NCBI GenBank assembly: GCA_964615765.1
Contig: CAZTQN010000003.1
Location: 62,001 to 126,000, forward strand
DNA from: CAZTQN01 sp964615765
GTDB taxonomy: Bacteria > Planctomycetota > Phycisphaerae > Phycisphaerales > UBA1924
Reading direction: 5' to 3'
Length of the DNA: 64,000 nt
The notes under the pieces are model-generated. The model was not told the DNA's origin. It saw nothing but the letters and a program-made list of their open reading frames with translations, and ran no database searches. The position numbers were made by a program, and so were the translations under genes. Of this stretch, positions 1 through 8,729 are shown in pieces; within the stretch, counting starts at the first letter, position 1, and every line of letters begins with the position of its first letter.

Positions 1-3000
1 ATCCCCGCGTCCGTCGGGCTGAACCGCACGCGGAACGTCGTCGACGCGCCGACGGCGAGCACGCCGCGCGGCTGCTGCACCACGACGAACTCGTCATCCG
101 ACTCGACCGACAACCGCACGAAGTCCGGCCCCGTCAGCCGCAGCGGCGCGATGCCCGTGTTGGTGATCGTGAACGTCCGCACCACCGACCGCCCCGCGCG
201 GGCGAGCCCGAAGCCGGTCCCGTCGCCCGCGATCGGCGTCGTGTCATTGTTGGAAACGGGCTTGCTCTGCGGCCCGCCGGAGATCGACAGCCGCGCCGGC
301 AGCACCGCCGTCCCGCGGATCCCGAACGTGTACGTCTGGTTCACCACGTCGTTGCTGCGGACCACGATCGTCGCGTTCCGCGTCCCAACCACCGACGGAT
401 CGAACCGCACGTTGATCCGCAGGCTCGCGCCCGGCGCCAGCGTGCGCGGCACGGCGGTCAGCAGCGCGTAATCCGCCGCCGCCACCCCGTCGATCCGCAC
501 CCGCTGCGCCTGGCTCGGCGCGAACTGCAGCGTCGAACTGCCCGAGTTGGTCAGCACGAACGTCCGCACGCGCTGCTGCCCGTCCAGCGCGACGGTGCCG
601 AACGCCGTCAGGTCCGCCGCCGTCGGCTGGCGGTCGTTGTTGCGGATCTCGAACCCGCCGCCCGTGACCACCAGACGCGGGCCCGTGTCCTGCGTCACGC
701 TGAGGGCGTACTGCCCCGTGTCGCCCGCGCCGCGCCCCGCGCCCGTGATCGGGTTGTACGACCGCATCGCCGAGCCGAACCCGCTGACGCCGATGTAGTA
801 CGTCTGCCCCGCGACCGCCTGGATCGTGACGGCCGAGTTGAGCTGGTTCGCTGCGACGTCGTCGTTGAACGCGATCTCGTTGCCCTGCGCGTCGAACACG
901 CGCAGCACCGTGTCCGCCGATTCCAGGCTCTCCACCAGCGCCGTGCGGATCTGCAGGCGCCCGCTGCTCTCCGGCACCAGCCGGTACAGGTCCACGTCGT
1001 CGGCCCCCAGCAGGAAGCCGTCGTCGGACCCAAGCACCGCACTGACGGACTGCCCGACCACGATCGACCGCGGCGTGCCGGTGTTGACCGAGTCGTCCGT
1101 CAGGTCGCGCACATCCCCCGCCGTGCGCTGCTGGAACGTGAGTTGGTAGTTGCCCGTCTGCCCGCCCGTGCCCGTGCCCGGCGCGGCCCAGTTGAAGCCG
1201 GCGTTGCCCACGCCCGTGACCGACACGAAGTACGTCGTGAACGCCTCCGCCCGGATCAGCACGCGCCCGTTCGAGCCGTCGGCGCTCAGCAGCCGCACCG
1301 CCTGGTCGCCCGTCTCATCAATACCCCAGATCACCACCGACGGCGTGAACGTCGGATCGGCGCTGGTGACGTTCACCTCGATGATCCCGTTCTCCGCCAA
1401 TTCCACCGCGTAGAAGTCGACGTCCTTCGTGCCGTCGAGGCCGACGGTGCCACGCCCAGGGTCGGTCCCGACCGAACCCGCCACCGTCTGCCCGACCATC
1501 AGCGGCACCGCCGAGATGAGCGTGCCGTCACTGTCGAGATTGTCGAAGCTCATCGACAGGTCGTAGAACCCGCCCGCGCCGGCGGCGCTGCGGTCGTACG
1601 GGTTCAGCGGGTTGAACGCGGCGTTCGAGTAATCGCTGATCGCGACGTACACCACCTGCCCGCGCGTCAGCGCAACCTGCACCAGCGCGTCCAGGTCGCC
1701 CGGCGTGCGGTCGTCGTTGAACGCGATGGTCTGGAAGTTCTCGTCCAGCACGCGGATGTACGAGTCAACCGCGTCGATGCCGTACTGCGACGTGTTGATG
1801 TCGATCGTCAGCGTGCCCGAGTCGGGCGCCGTCACCTGGAAGAAGTCGACGTCCTGCGAACCGACGGGCACGCCCAGGTCGGCCCCGATCCACCCGTTGA
1901 ACTCCGCCGGGAGCTCGGCGACGCTGACGGCCCCGCCGACCACGCCGTTGGGGTCCGGGTTGGCAAGCCCGATGCTCAGCGCGTAATCGCCCTGCCCGCT
2001 CCCGGCCCGCGCGCCGGCGCCGGTGACAGGGTTGTACTGGTTGTTGCCCGTCGACGTCACGCCCACGAAGTACTGACCGGGCTCGAGCACGCCGGTCGTG
2101 ATCGTCGGGTACGCCCCCGCCGTGCCCGGCGCCGAGGCGACCACGTTCCCCGACGCGTCGAACAGCCGCAGCAGCAGGGCCGCGTTCTGACCGCCCGCGA
2201 CCTGCGCCGCGCGCACGGTGACGACACCGCGGCTGGCGGCCTCGAACGCGACCAGGTCCACGTCCGCCGCGCCGACGCTGTTGCTCCCGTCGGTCCCCAC
2301 CACGCCCTGCAGGTTCAGCCCGACGACACCGTCCACCAGCCCCGCACGCACCGCGCCGGACGAGCGGCCGTCCACATCGCCGCTGGTCGGCACGCCGCCC
2401 GAGCCCGCGGCGAACAGCGAACGCACCCGCGCAACGGCGTTGAACGCGTTCACCCGCAGGAACGACAGCCCCGTCTCTTGAAGGTCCGTGACCTGGCGTG
2501 TGCGCGTGTCCAGCCGCTGCGTCTGGTCCGTCTGCGCGTCGACGATCGAGTCCGCCGTCGTCCGCACGATCGTCGTGACCTCACTCGCCGAGAGGTAGCG
2601 CCCGCCGAACGTCCGCGCGGCGTCCTGCAGCAGCGCGACCACGCCCGCCACGATCGGCGAGGCCATGCTGGTCCCCTGGAGCGTCGCGTACTGCCGCCCG
2701 CCCACGCCGTTGAACGTGCTGTAGATCGTCTGCCCCGGCGCGAACACCTGGTTCGGCAGCGTCGACCGCTGGCTGAACGCCGACACGCGGTCCGGCGCGC
2801 CCGAACGCTCGACCGACGCGTACGGCCCCGAGCCCAGCACCAGCGGGAACGTGTCCCCCTGCCCGCCGTCTTCCCACACGCTGCCGACGCTGAGCGTGCT
2901 GAACACCGCCGGCGCGCTGGCGCCCGGCGCCGCGTAGTTCGCGTACGAGTTGCCCGACGCCGACACCACCGTCACGCCCACGCGCTCCAGCGCGTCGATG

Positions 3001-3578
3001 GCCCGCTCCCAGTTGCTCGACCCGTTCCCCGGCACGCTGTTGTAGTTCGCCTCGATCCCCAGCGACATGTTCACCACGCGGATGTTGTACCGCTGGTGGT
3101 TCTCCAGCACCCAGTTCAGCCCGTCCACCACCGTGTCGTGCCGCGGCGTCGCCTCGTTGTCCGACGGCAGCGCGCGCACGGCGATGATCCGCGCCCGCGG
3201 CGCCACGCCGATCGCCGGGTTGCTCGACGCCGCCGTCCCCGCCACGTGCGTCCCGTGCCCTTCCGGGTCGAACGCGCTGGTGGCGGCGCTCTCGGTCCGC
3301 GTGACGGCGTCATACCACGCCACCACGTTGCTGCGCAGGTCCGGGTGCGAGCCCAGCACGCCCGTGTCGAGCACCGCGACGCCGACGCCGCTCCCGTCCA
3401 CGCTCGAGTACGCATTGTCCCCGCGCAGGCGCGTCAGCCCGATCAAGTCGAACGCCGCCGACAGCAGCACGCGCCCTTCCAGCGTCTCCAGCGCGAGCGA
3501 AGCGTCCGGAGCCGAGCCCCGCCCGATCGTGCCCGACCGGCGAATCACCCGACGCACTGACTGTTGACCACCGCCCAT
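1..3578 (-). CDS. Secreted subtilisin-like serine protease, modular, C-terminus cut by window edge
   Basis: S8-family peptidase, at least 1,192 residues visible. The triad is present: Asp71 in AVLDTGV, His108 in GHGTHVAG, Ser304 in GTSMASP, with the oxyanion Asn210 in SASGN. Residues 30-41 (LETLEGRVLLSA) match the planctomycetal LEPR-XLL N-terminal signature of exported proteins. After the protease come four beta modules, each with a DVDF/DVDL core, that resemble pre-peptidase C-terminal (PPC) domains (about 400-960). Choice-of-anchor-D/ASH-like repeats start near 965. The ATG at 3578 is chosen because GGGAG lies 8 nt upstream; an in-frame ATG at 3593 has no Shine-Dalgarno. It lies 52 bp downstream of the CAP gene on the same strand, so they are probably co-transcribed. 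Substrate unknown. Confidence 0.9.
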   Translation of the reverse strand, partial: MGGGQQSVRRVIRRSGTIGRGSAPDASLALETLEGRVLLSAAFDLIGLTRLRGDNAYSSVDGSGVGVAVLDTGVLGSHPDLRSNVVAWYDAVTRTESAATSAFDPEGHGTHVAGTAASSNPAIGVAPRARIIAVRALPSDNEATPRHDTVVDGLNWVLENHQRYNIRVVNMSLGIEANYNSVPGNGSSNWERAIDALERVGVTVVSASGNSYANYAAPGASAPAVFSTLSVGSVWEDGGQGDTFPLVLGSGPYASVERSGAPDRVSAFSQRSTLPNQVFAPGQTIYSTFNGVGGRQYATLQGTSMASPIVAGVVALLQDAARTFGGRYLSASEVTTIVRTTADSIVDAQTDQTQRLDTRTRQVTDLQETGLSFLRVNAFNAVARVRSLFAAGSGGVPTSGDVDGRSSGAVRAGLVDGVVGLNLQGVVGTDGSNSVGAADVDLVAFEAASRGVVTVRAAQVAGGQNAALLLRLFDASGNVVASAPGTAGAYPTITTGVLEPGQYFVGVTSTGNNQYNPVTGAGARAGSGQGDYALSIGLANPDPNGVVGGAVSVAELPAEFNGWIGADLGVPVGSQDVDFFQVTAPDSGTLTIDINTSQYGIDAVDSYIRVLDENFQTIAFNDDRTPGDLDALVQVALTRGQVVYVAISDYSNAAFNPLNPYDRSAAGAGGFYDLSMSFDNLDSDGTLISAVPLMVGQTVAGSVGTDPGRGTVGLDGTKDVDFYAVELAENGIIEVNVTSADPTFTPSVVIWGIDETGDQAVRLLSADGSNGRVLIRAEAFTTYFVSVTGVGNAGFNWAAPGTGTGGQTGNYQLTFQQRTAGDVRDLTDDSVNTGTPRSIVVGQSVSAVLGSDDGFLLGADDVDLYRLVPESSGRLQIRTALVESLESADTVLRVFDAQGNEIAFNDDVAANQLNSAVTIQAVAGQTYYIGVSGFGSAMRSYNPITGAGRGAGDTGQYALSVTQDTGPRLVVTGGGFEIRNNDRQPTAADLTAFGTVALDGQQRVRTFVLTNSGSSTLQFAPSQAQRVRIDGVAAADYALLTAVPRTLAPGASLRINVRFDPSVVGTRNATIVVRSNDVVNQTYTFGIRGTAVLPARLSISGGPQSKPVSNNDTTPIAGDGTGFGLARAGRSVVRTFTITNTGIAPLRLTGPDFVRLSVESDDEFVVVQQPRGVLAVGASTTFRVRFSPTDAG

Positions 3579-3630
3579 GCGCACGTCTCCCATAACTGCA
3601 TCCCGGACCGGACGCCTGTGTATATCGCCG

Positions 3631-5787
3631 CTACGCGCCGGCCTGCCCAACACCGACCGCCGTGAACTCGAACACATTCACCAGCGCGTCGTTCGACACG
3701 ATCCGCACCGTCGCCACCGCCGGACCCGCCGTCGACGGGTCGAAGCGCACGCGGAACTTGATCCCCTGCCCCGGCACGACCACATCGCGCACCGGTTGCA
3801 TCGTCACGCTGAACTGATCGGCCCCGAGCCCCTCAATCACCACCCGCGGCGTGCCGGTCAGTCGCAGCGGCGCCAGGCCCGTGCTGCGGATCACAAACTC
3901 CCGCACGCGCACGCCCCCGTCGGTGGCGATGGTGCCGAAGTCCGCCGTCGCCGACGGCGCCAGCACCGCGCCCGCCGACCGCACCGCCAGCCGCGCGCCG
4001 GCGACCACGTTGGCCCGCACCATGATCCGGTACACCGGCGTCGCCGGGTCGTTGGTGACAATCACCAGCTCCGCGGTCTTCACGCCGACGCCGTCCAGCG
4101 CCGAGCCCGTGTACGAAACGCGGATCGCCCGCGTCAGCCCGGCCCCCAGCCGCCCGAGCCCCGCCTCGACAACGCGGAACCCCGGGGCCGCGTTCTCCAG
4201 CGTCACCGAGCGCACGTTCAGGTTCGCCGAGCCCGCGCTCACGATCTCGAACGTGCGCTCACGCTGGCCGCCCGGCGCGACAATGGTCCCAAAGCCCGTC
4301 CCATCCACCACCCGCGGCGTGCGGTCGCCGTGCCCGATCGCCAGCCCGCCGCCCCGCACTTCCACCACCGGCCGCACCGCCCCGCGCCCCGAGATCGAGA
4401 ACGTGACCGACTCCGCCCCGCTCGCGCTGGTCGCGAGCGTGATGTTCGCCGTCCGCACGCCCACCGCGCTCGGATCGAACCGCACCGTAAACGTCGCCAG
4501 TTGCCCCGCGGCGATCTCCGTCGGCAAGTCCTGCACGACGGTGAAGTCCGCCGCGCCCACCCCGCTGATCAGCACGCGACGCCCGCTCACGCCCCCCGGC
4601 CCGCCCGCCTGGATGCGCAGCGTCTGTGTCCCGGTGTTGGTGACGGCGAACGTCCGCTCGACCGTCTGCCCGACGACGTTCGCCCCGCCGAAGTCCGTCC
4701 CGTCCTGCACCGCCGGCGTGCTGTCGCCCGCCGCGATGGTCTGGTTGTTGCTCCCGTTGAGGCGGAACCCCGGCGCCGGCGGACGCACGCCGCGCACCGC
4801 GTCCAGCTTCACGTTGTCGCTCCGCACCACGACATCGCGGTACGTGACGGCGTTCCCGAAGCCCGCGCCGCTGAACGTCACGTTGTACGTGCCCGTCGGC
4901 AGGCTGATCTGCCACCCGCCCGCGGTCATCGACGTCGACTCCGCGACCGCCGCCCCCGTGCCGCTCGCCGTCACCTGGATCCGCACCCCGCCGAGCCCTT
5001 CGCCCTGCGAGTAGAACCCGTCGTTGTCGCCGTCGGCGTACACCACGCCCAGCAGGAACGCCTGCGACTGCGTGAACCGCCGCCCGAAGTCCTGCGTCAC
5101 CACCAGCGGCCCGGTCGACTTGCCCGCCCGCAGCCCCGGGTTGAGCACGCGGATGCCCGTCTCGCGGAACTGCGGGTTGATCGCGCTGAGCCGGTGCCCC
5201 GGCGGGTCCTGGATGCCGTTCGGCCCGTTGCCCCAATCCAGCAGGAAGCCCGCGTGCGTGTGGATCGCGCTCCGCGCATACGCGTAAATGCTCTCACCCG
5301 CCGTCGCCCAGCCCGTGTAGCCCGCGTCGGTGATCCGCTCGCTCAGGTCCGGCCCGCCGGGGATCTGGTGCTCCTGCACGTCCGCCGCGATCATCGCCTG
5401 GCTGTGCACTTCCGCCGCATCGTACAGCGCCTCGTTCCACGCCAGCGGCGCCGACGGCGTCAGCGACGCCCACTGCTGCTGCAGAACGCTCCCGTTCACA
5501 TTGAAAAACCGCAGCGCACTGTCCACGTCCGCATCGCTCGACCGCGCCGGCGTGCCCAGCCCGGTCGTCAGCAGGCTCAGTTCGCGCTGCGGGTCCAGGC
5601 GGAAGCGGTTGGTCAGTTCCAGCAGGTGCTGCTCGATCGGCGTCGGGTCGAACGCGAGCATCGCCCGCGCTTCCAGCGCTTCGAGCACGACGCCGCCCCG
5701 CCCAGGGCGATGCGCCCCCGAGCGAAGCCGGCTCGAGTGATGCTGGACCGTCCGCCGCCGGTGCACCAAGAACTCCTGCGCCTCCAA
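3631..5787 (-). CDS. Secreted CAP/SCP-domain protein with choice-of-anchor-D repeats
   Basis: 718 residues. A LEPR-XLL-like segment (VVLEALEARAMLAFD, 33-47) precedes a CAP (cysteine-rich secretory/SCP) domain at about 50-240, with family-like residues His128, Glu165 (AGESIY) and a GHR near 197-199. Next is an SdrD-B-like or carboxypeptidase-regulatory-like beta module (about 240-330), recognisable by VVYADGDNDG. Three choice-of-anchor-D/ASH-type repeats follow to the end. The start is a TTG: AAGGA lies 7 nt upstream and an in-frame stop sits just before, so no ATG is available. The architecture resembles its neighbour, and both are predicted to be exported; the enzymatic role of bacterial CAP proteins is mostly unknown. 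Confidence 0.85.
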   Translation of the reverse strand: MEAQEFLVHRRRTVQHHSSRLRSGAHRPGRGGVVLEALEARAMLAFDPTPIEQHLLELTNRFRLDPQRELSLLTTGLGTPARSSDADVDSALRFFNVNGSVLQQQWASLTPSAPLAWNEALYDAAEVHSQAMIAADVQEHQIPGGPDLSERITDAGYTGWATAGESIYAYARSAIHTHAGFLLDWGNGPNGIQDPPGHRLSAINPQFRETGIRVLNPGLRAGKSTGPLVVTQDFGRRFTQSQAFLLGVVYADGDNDGFYSQGEGLGGVRIQVTASGTGAAVAESTSMTAGGWQISLPTGTYNVTFSGAGFGNAVTYRDVVVRSDNVKLDAVRGVRPPAPGFRLNGSNNQTIAAGDSTPAVQDGTDFGGANVVGQTVERTFAVTNTGTQTLRIQAGGPGGVSGRRVLISGVGAADFTVVQDLPTEIAAGQLATFTVRFDPSAVGVRTANITLATSASGAESVTFSISGRGAVRPVVEVRGGGLAIGHGDRTPRVVDGTGFGTIVAPGGQRERTFEIVSAGSANLNVRSVTLENAAPGFRVVEAGLGRLGAGLTRAIRVSYTGSALDGVGVKTAELVIVTNDPATPVYRIMVRANVVAGARLAVRSAGAVLAPSATADFGTIATDGGVRVREFVIRSTGLAPLRLTGTPRVVIEGLGADQFSVTMQPVRDVVVPGQGIKFRVRFDPSTAGPAVATVRIVSNDALVNVFEFTAVGVGQAGA

Positions 5788-5918
5788 CGTGACATCCTTT
5801 CATCGACCGCCGCCGGGGCGGGTCATCGCTGGGCGCCCCGCCGACCCGCAAGGCCCAGCCGCCCGCGTGTGCCAAGCTCTACGCGCCGAAAACTCACGCA
5901 GTTCTCCGGACCTCCCGC

Positions 5919-7169
5919 TCAGCCCGCGCGCCGCTGCCCGTCCAGCCACGCCTCCAACCGCTCAACGCCCATCTGAACCGTTTCCCGCTTCTTACAAAAC
6001 GCGAACCGCGCCATGGAGCGCCCAAGCTCCTTGCGCTCATAGAACGCACTCGGCGGGATCGCCGCGACCCCCGCGTGCTCCGTCATATACCGGCAGAACG
6101 CCGCGTCGTCCGCGAATACCTCGCCCAGCCGGGCCCCCGCACCCGTTCCGGGGATCGCTCTCCCAGCCGGCACCTGCGTCCAGTCGGCCATCACGAAATA
6201 CGCCCCGGCCGGCTTGTGCACGACAAACCCCAACCGCGCCAGCCGCTCGCTGAGCAGCGCCCGCGTCGCCCTGAGATCGTCCACCAGCGACCGCACATAC
6301 ACCTCGCCCGCCGGCTCGCTCAGCGCCGCCGCCGCCCCGATCTGCAGGGGCGTCGCCGTCGCGAACGTCAGAAACTGGTGGGCCGCCCGCACCGCCCGCG
6401 TCAACTCCGGCGTCCCGATCGTCCACCCGATCTTCCACCCCGTCAGGCTGTACGTCTTGCCCAGGCTCGACATCGTCAGCGTCCGCTCCGCCATCCCCGG
6501 CAGCGTCGCCAGCGACACGTGCGGCTGGTCCGCCTCGAACGTCAGCCGCTCGTACACCTCGTCCGTCAGCGCGATCACCCCGTGCTTCTGGCACAGCCCC
6601 GCGATCACGCCCAGTTCCTCCCGCGAGAACACCTTGCCCGTCGGGTTGTGCGGCGTGTTCACCAAGATCGCCCGCGTCCGCGCCGTGAACGCCGCACGCA
6701 GTTCCGCCTCTTCAAACTGGAACCCGCCCGAACCTGCCCCGCCTGAACCCGGCCGCAGCGCCACCATCCGCGGCACGCCCCCCGCCATCGCCACGCTCGC
6801 CCGGTACGAGTCGTAAAACGGCTCGAACAGGATCACCTCGTCGCCCGGGTTCACCAGCCCCAGCATCGCCGCGGCGATCGCCTCCGTGCACCCGCTCGTC
6901 ACCGTCACGTGCGTGTCCGGATCCACCGTCTGCCCCGTCGCCCGCTGCCACGCCCCCGCGATCGCCCGGTTCAACACCGGCAGCCCGAACATCCGCGCAT
7001 ACTGGTTCTGCCCCGCGCTCATCGCCTCGTGCGCGGCTCTCTTCACAAACTCCGGCCCGTCAAAATCCGGAAACCCCTGCGCCAGATTGACCGCGCCGTG
7101 CTTCTGCGCCAGCAGCGTCATCTCCGTAAAAATCGTCGTCCCGAACGGGCGAAATCGCTCCGCAACCAT
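5919..7169 (-). CDS. PLP-dependent class I/II aminotransferase (methionine/kynurenine aminotransferase type)
   Basis: 416 residues, the usual length for fold-type I aminotransferases. The visible PLP site comprises Asn175 in HNPTG, Asp203/Tyr206 in TDEVYE, the Schiff-base Lys238 in SSLGKTYS, and Arg388 in MARFAFCK for the substrate carboxylate. The N-terminal VNLAQGFPDFDGP is typical of the YbdL / kynurenine-oxoglutarate transaminase group, which act on methionine or aromatic amino acids, so that is the best guess for substrate. It starts with ATG; the leader upstream is a purine-rich repeat (see the repeat at 7197-7234). It follows the FNR gene on the same strand by 63 bp. Confidence 0.9.
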   Translation of the reverse strand: MVAERFRPFGTTIFTEMTLLAQKHGAVNLAQGFPDFDGPEFVKRAAHEAMSAGQNQYARMFGLPVLNRAIAGAWQRATGQTVDPDTHVTVTSGCTEAIAAAMLGLVNPGDEVILFEPFYDSYRASVAMAGGVPRMVALRPGSGGAGSGGFQFEEAELRAAFTARTRAILVNTPHNPTGKVFSREELGVIAGLCQKHGVIALTDEVYERLTFEADQPHVSLATLPGMAERTLTMSSLGKTYSLTGWKIGWTIGTPELTRAVRAAHQFLTFATATPLQIGAAAALSEPAGEVYVRSLVDDLRATRALLSERLARLGFVVHKPAGAYFVMADWTQVPAGRAIPGTGAGARLGEVFADDAAFCRYMTEHAGVAAIPPSAFYERKELGRSMARFAFCKKRETVQMGVERLEAWLDGQRRAG

Positions 7170-7196
7170 GTGCCCGAGTCCGCTTTCTCCCCTCTT

Positions 7197-7234
7197 CCCC
7201 CTGTCCTCTGTCCCCTGGCCTCTATCCCCTGCTC
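7197..7234. repeat. 38-bp pyrimidine/purine repeat element, copy 1
   Basis: On the plus strand: CCCCC, then two 14-bp units of the form TNNCCTCTNNCCCC (7202-7215 and 7216-7229), then TGCTC. It overlaps the FNR stop codon and forms the purine-rich leader (GGGGNNAGAGGNNA) of the aminotransferase gene. A second copy with the same architecture is at 49451-49488. The G-runs on the coding strand could form a quadruplex. Confidence 0.75.
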
Positions 7235-8213
7235 ACGCGTACACCTCAAGGAACACGCGCTTGGTCGGCTTGATCTGCCGGTGCAGCATCTTGCGGTCCC
7301 ACGCGCCGATGTCGGCCATCGCCGCGCTGTCCGCTTCCAGATACTGCCCCAGCGCCGGGCCCAGATGCCGCGCCATGTGCTGGAAGATCCCCAGCTCCAT
7401 CCCCGCGATCCCGCACACGTACACCAGCGTCCGTTCACGCTCGAGCATTGGCATCAGCACATCGCGGCTGGCCGTGATGCGGTCCTGCACGTACATCGGC
7501 CCGCCGCCGTCGGCCTGCCGCTCCCGGCTGATCGCCGTCAGATACGTGAAGTTCGGATGCTCCGCCGCCAGCTTCTGGAACTGGTCGTGATAGATCAGGT
7601 CCGTCGCGAACGGCGCCCCCATGATCAGCGCGACGCGGCTGCCCACCTTCTTCTCCAGCACATCCAGCAGCATCCCGCGGAACGGCGCGATCCCCGTCCC
7701 CGTCGCGAAGAACACGTAATCGTGCCCGCCCACGTCCGTCGGCAACAGGAACTTCTTCCCGTTGGGCCCGCTCACCCGGACCGGGTCCCCCTCCTGCAGG
7801 TCGCACAGGTAGTTGCTGCACACGCCCAGGAACAGCTTGTGCGTCTCCCAGTGCTCGTCGATCGTCCGCTTGACCGTCGTCGACAGGATCTGCCCCGCAC
7901 CGTCCTCGCCACGCGTGGGCGAAGCGACCGAGTACAACCGCACCGCGTGCGGCCGCCCCTTCGCGTCGTTGCCCGGCGCCAGCACGCCGATCGATTGTCC
8001 GGGGAGCACCTGCCCGGCGAGCTGCGTCCCGCTGACATCGATCTCGATATGCCGCACGAAGCCGGCCGCCTTCTTGCCGCCCGCGCTACACACCTGGTTC
8101 TTCGTCACCCGCGCCGTCACCGGCTCGGTCGGCCGGTACAAGTGCATCTTGGCTTCGGGAAGAACCGGGCCCGGCTGGCTGGACGTGTCCGCATGAGCGG
8201 CTGATGAACTCAT
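7233..8213 (-). CDS. petH: Plant/cyanobacterial-type ferredoxin-NADP(+) reductase
   Basis: 326 residues from the chosen ATG. FAD motif RLYSVAS (92-98) and GVCSNYLCD (130-138), NADP motifs ATGTGIAPFRGM (170-181) and CGIAGMELGI, and a C-terminal LEVYA. This is the plant-type FNR family, which moves electrons between ferredoxin or flavodoxin and NADP(H). Plant enzymes end in a tyrosine that stacks on FAD; here one alanine follows it. The open frame extends upstream to a TTG at 8312, but conserved sequence begins later. The ATG at 8213 has no Shine-Dalgarno and sits just after a promoter-like TTGACA-N17-AACCCT, so the mRNA may be leaderless. Confidence 0.88.
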   Translation of the reverse strand: MSSSAAHADTSSQPGPVLPEAKMHLYRPTEPVTARVTKNQVCSAGGKKAAGFVRHIEIDVSGTQLAGQVLPGQSIGVLAPGNDAKGRPHAVRLYSVASPTRGEDGAGQILSTTVKRTIDEHWETHKLFLGVCSNYLCDLQEGDPVRVSGPNGKKFLLPTDVGGHDYVFFATGTGIAPFRGMLLDVLEKKVGSRVALIMGAPFATDLIYHDQFQKLAAEHPNFTYLTAISRERQADGGGPMYVQDRITASRDVLMPMLERERTLVYVCGIAGMELGIFQHMARHLGPALGQYLEADSAAMADIGAWDRKMLHRQIKPTKRVFLEVYA

Positions 8214-8219
8214 GCGGCA

Positions 8220-8248
8220 AGGGTTCGAGTGGCGACCCGACGTGTCAA
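8220..8248 (-). promoter_or_regulatory. Candidate promoter of the FNR gene, near-leaderless
   Basis: On the minus strand TTGACA (8248-8243) is followed after exactly 17 nt by AACCCT (8225-8220), 6 nt before the ATG at 8213. The -35 box is perfect; the -10 box is weak. With a normal start point the transcript would begin about at the start codon, which would explain the missing Shine-Dalgarno. Confidence 0.4.
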
Positions 8249-8339
8249 GCACCCCGGACACCGCGGCGCCCCCTTCCGGAGGCACGCCGCCGGCGTAGAC
8301 CATCGGGTGCAAGCCCGCAAGTCAGGGGCAAGCCCCCGC

Positions 8340-8675
8340 CTATCCGACCGCCTCGATCACCACCGCCGTCCCATAGCACAACACTTCCACCGCCGACCCG
8401 GCCTTCCCGACTTCGCTCGACTCATACCGCAACCCGACGACGGCGTTAGCGCCGGTAGCGACGGCGTGGTCCACCAGCAACTCATACGCCTGCTGTCGCG
8501 CCTGCTCGCACATCTGCGTGTACGACCCGATGTTGCCCCCGACGACGGTCTTCAAACCCCCAAGGATGCCCTGCGAGATCGTGGGGGCTCGCACGATGAT
8601 CCCTCGCACCACGCCGCAATACTTCACGATGCGGTAACCATCAATCGAGAACGTCGTTGTTGCAATGATGGGCAC
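8340..8675 (-). CDS. ybjQ: YbjQ/UPF0145 family protein
   Basis: 111 residues, the full length for UPF0145 (YbjQ, formerly DUF74). Recognised by TTFSIDGYRIVKYCGVV at the N-terminus, the central RAPTISQGILGGLKTVVGG and GANAVVGLRYE. The family forms small pentameric rings sometimes called heavy-metal-binding; its function is not established. The start is GTG at 8675, chosen because AGGAG lies upstream and the family begins with P(I/L)ITTT-like sequence; the longer open frame is not supported. Transcribed divergently from the membrane protein that starts at 8730. Confidence 0.88.
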   Translation of the reverse strand: MPIIATTTFSIDGYRIVKYCGVVRGIIVRAPTISQGILGGLKTVVGGNIGSYTQMCEQARQQAYELLVDHAVATGANAVVGLRYESSEVGKAGSAVEVLCYGTAVVIEAVG

Positions 8676-8729
8676 GCTCTCTCTCCTCACGCGGCGGTTG
8701 AAAACAAACGACTTGCATAAACTAACCGC

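Noticed and set aside
1143..3560. 805-residue plus-strand open frame opposite the subtilase
   Set aside because: Arg/His/Val-rich composition typical of the antisense frame of a GC-rich gene; no motif, and the minus strand encodes an intact subtilase.
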